Of a stretch of 64,000 bases of DNA, positions 63,929-64,000 are shown piece by piece (position 1 is the first letter of the stretch; the number at the start of each line of letters is the position of its first letter). The stretch lies in NCBI GenBank assembly GCA_036172665.1, contig CM069873.1:43246001-43310000 (forward strand). Direction: 5' to 3'. A program made the position numbers and the translations under genes. This stretch comes from Prosopocoilus inquinatus. Lineage: Eukaryota; Arthropoda; Insecta; Coleoptera; Lucanidae. Below the pieces are notes generated by a model that made no database searches, was not told the origin of the DNA, and saw nothing but the letters and a program-made list of their open reading frames with translations.

Positions 63929-64000
63929 CATCACAGGAACAACGCTAATACGTGTTGCTTCGTTTAAAACTATTTCCAGCTCCTGCTGCGCCCAAAAACT

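Larger units (their letters stand above)
1..64000. repeat. 149-bp satellite DNA array, about 431 head-to-tail monomers
   Basis: The sequence starting CATCACAGGAACAACGC recurs every 149 bases from the first base to the last, always in the same orientation. Starts at 1, 150, 299, 448 and 4471 fit exactly; the last start, at 63929, fits after subtracting three 97-bp losses, a 2-bp gain and two 1-bp losses. No transposon, unique segment or inverted block interrupts the array. Every frame on both strands meets a stop within each monomer or the next; for the consensus the longest open stretch is about 45 codons forward and 66 reverse, so no gene is called. Long uniform arrays with higher-order structure are known from centromeres, pericentromeres and heterochromatic knobs of eukaryotes. 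Which of these applies, and the species, cannot be told from this window. The family is not one I recognise. The array runs off both ends. Confidence 0.98.

Noticed and set aside
1..64000. CRISPR array
   Set aside because: The repeating unit is contiguous at 149 bases, with no short repeat separated by unique spacers. Variation is scattered substitutions shared between units.
1..64000. Protein-coding tandem repeat or small open reading frames on either strand
   Set aside because: 149 is not a multiple of three, so the frame rotates every unit, and each frame meets a stop (for example TAA at monomer positions 18, 37, 117 and 133). The longest open stretches are about 45 codons forward and 66 reverse and are simply repeated everywhere.
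1..64000. Ribosomal DNA spacer, tRNA cluster or 5S array
   Set aside because: I see no conserved rRNA or tRNA core or internal control boxes, and nothing in the unit resembles a 5S gene.
1..64000. Bacterial or phage origin with iterons
   Set aside because: Several hundred 149-bp units with multi-kilobase higher-order structure and no gene in 64 kb is unlike any prokaryotic replication region.
1..64000. Inverted blocks or a strand switch in the array
   Set aside because: Every monomer start I followed is CATCAC or a close variant on the plus strand; no reverse-oriented unit was seen.

Overview
The whole 64 kb window is one uninterrupted satellite DNA array. A 149-bp monomer repeats head to tail in a single orientation for about 431 units, counted by phase from base 1 to the last full unit ending at 63928. 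I see no unique sequence, gene, RNA gene, transposon or non-satellite spacer. A consensus-like monomer (8941-9089) is about 39% G+C and carries stop codons in all three frames of both strands, so no reading frame stays open for more than roughly 45-66 codons. This is typical of a eukaryotic centromeric, pericentromeric or other heterochromatic block, not of a bacterium, phage or organelle. I do not recognise the family and cannot name the species. The monomer keeps nine CpGs where base composition predicts about 5.6, which weakly favours a genome with little CpG methylation.

Monomers are not uniform. Neighbours differ at several diagnostic positions (I counted 4 between the first and second monomers and 10 between the second and third), while long multi-monomer blocks recur almost base for base. 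This is higher-order repeat organisation. Blocks I could delimit: a 30-monomer (4,470 bp) tandem duplication at 1-8940; a 5-monomer duplication at 8643-10132; a 4-monomer one at 10729-11920; a 3,628-bp one at 12070-19325; a 15-monomer one at 18283-22752; a mosaic of 30-, 37-, 23- and 14-monomer offsets at 23647-33629; a copy of 11325-14803 placed 21.4 kb away at 32736-36214; a 7-monomer (1,042 bp) offset at 36811-38745; a 15-monomer duplication at 39342-43811; an 8-monomer one at 43365-45748; and a 38-monomer (5.66 kb) segment at 48135-53796 copied at 58267-63928, overlapped by a 30-monomer offset (51860-55435 to 56330-59905).

Two monomer subfamily sets alternate in domains. Set A holds a two-monomer marker and a five-monomer cassette and fills most of the window. 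Set B fills about 14.8-15.7, 18.4-22.3, 39.8-46.5, 49.6-52.9, 55.3-55.9, 56.3-57.4 and 59.8-63.0 kb. Across about 431 units I find only three kinds of length change: a 97-bp deletion present in three copies, a 2-bp insertion at a block junction (46055), and a 1-bp-shorter monomer present twice. The phase at the end of the window equals the sum of these changes. The array is best read as a record of repeated unequal exchange or conversion acting on multi-monomer blocks. I found no protein-based or RNA-based system here.
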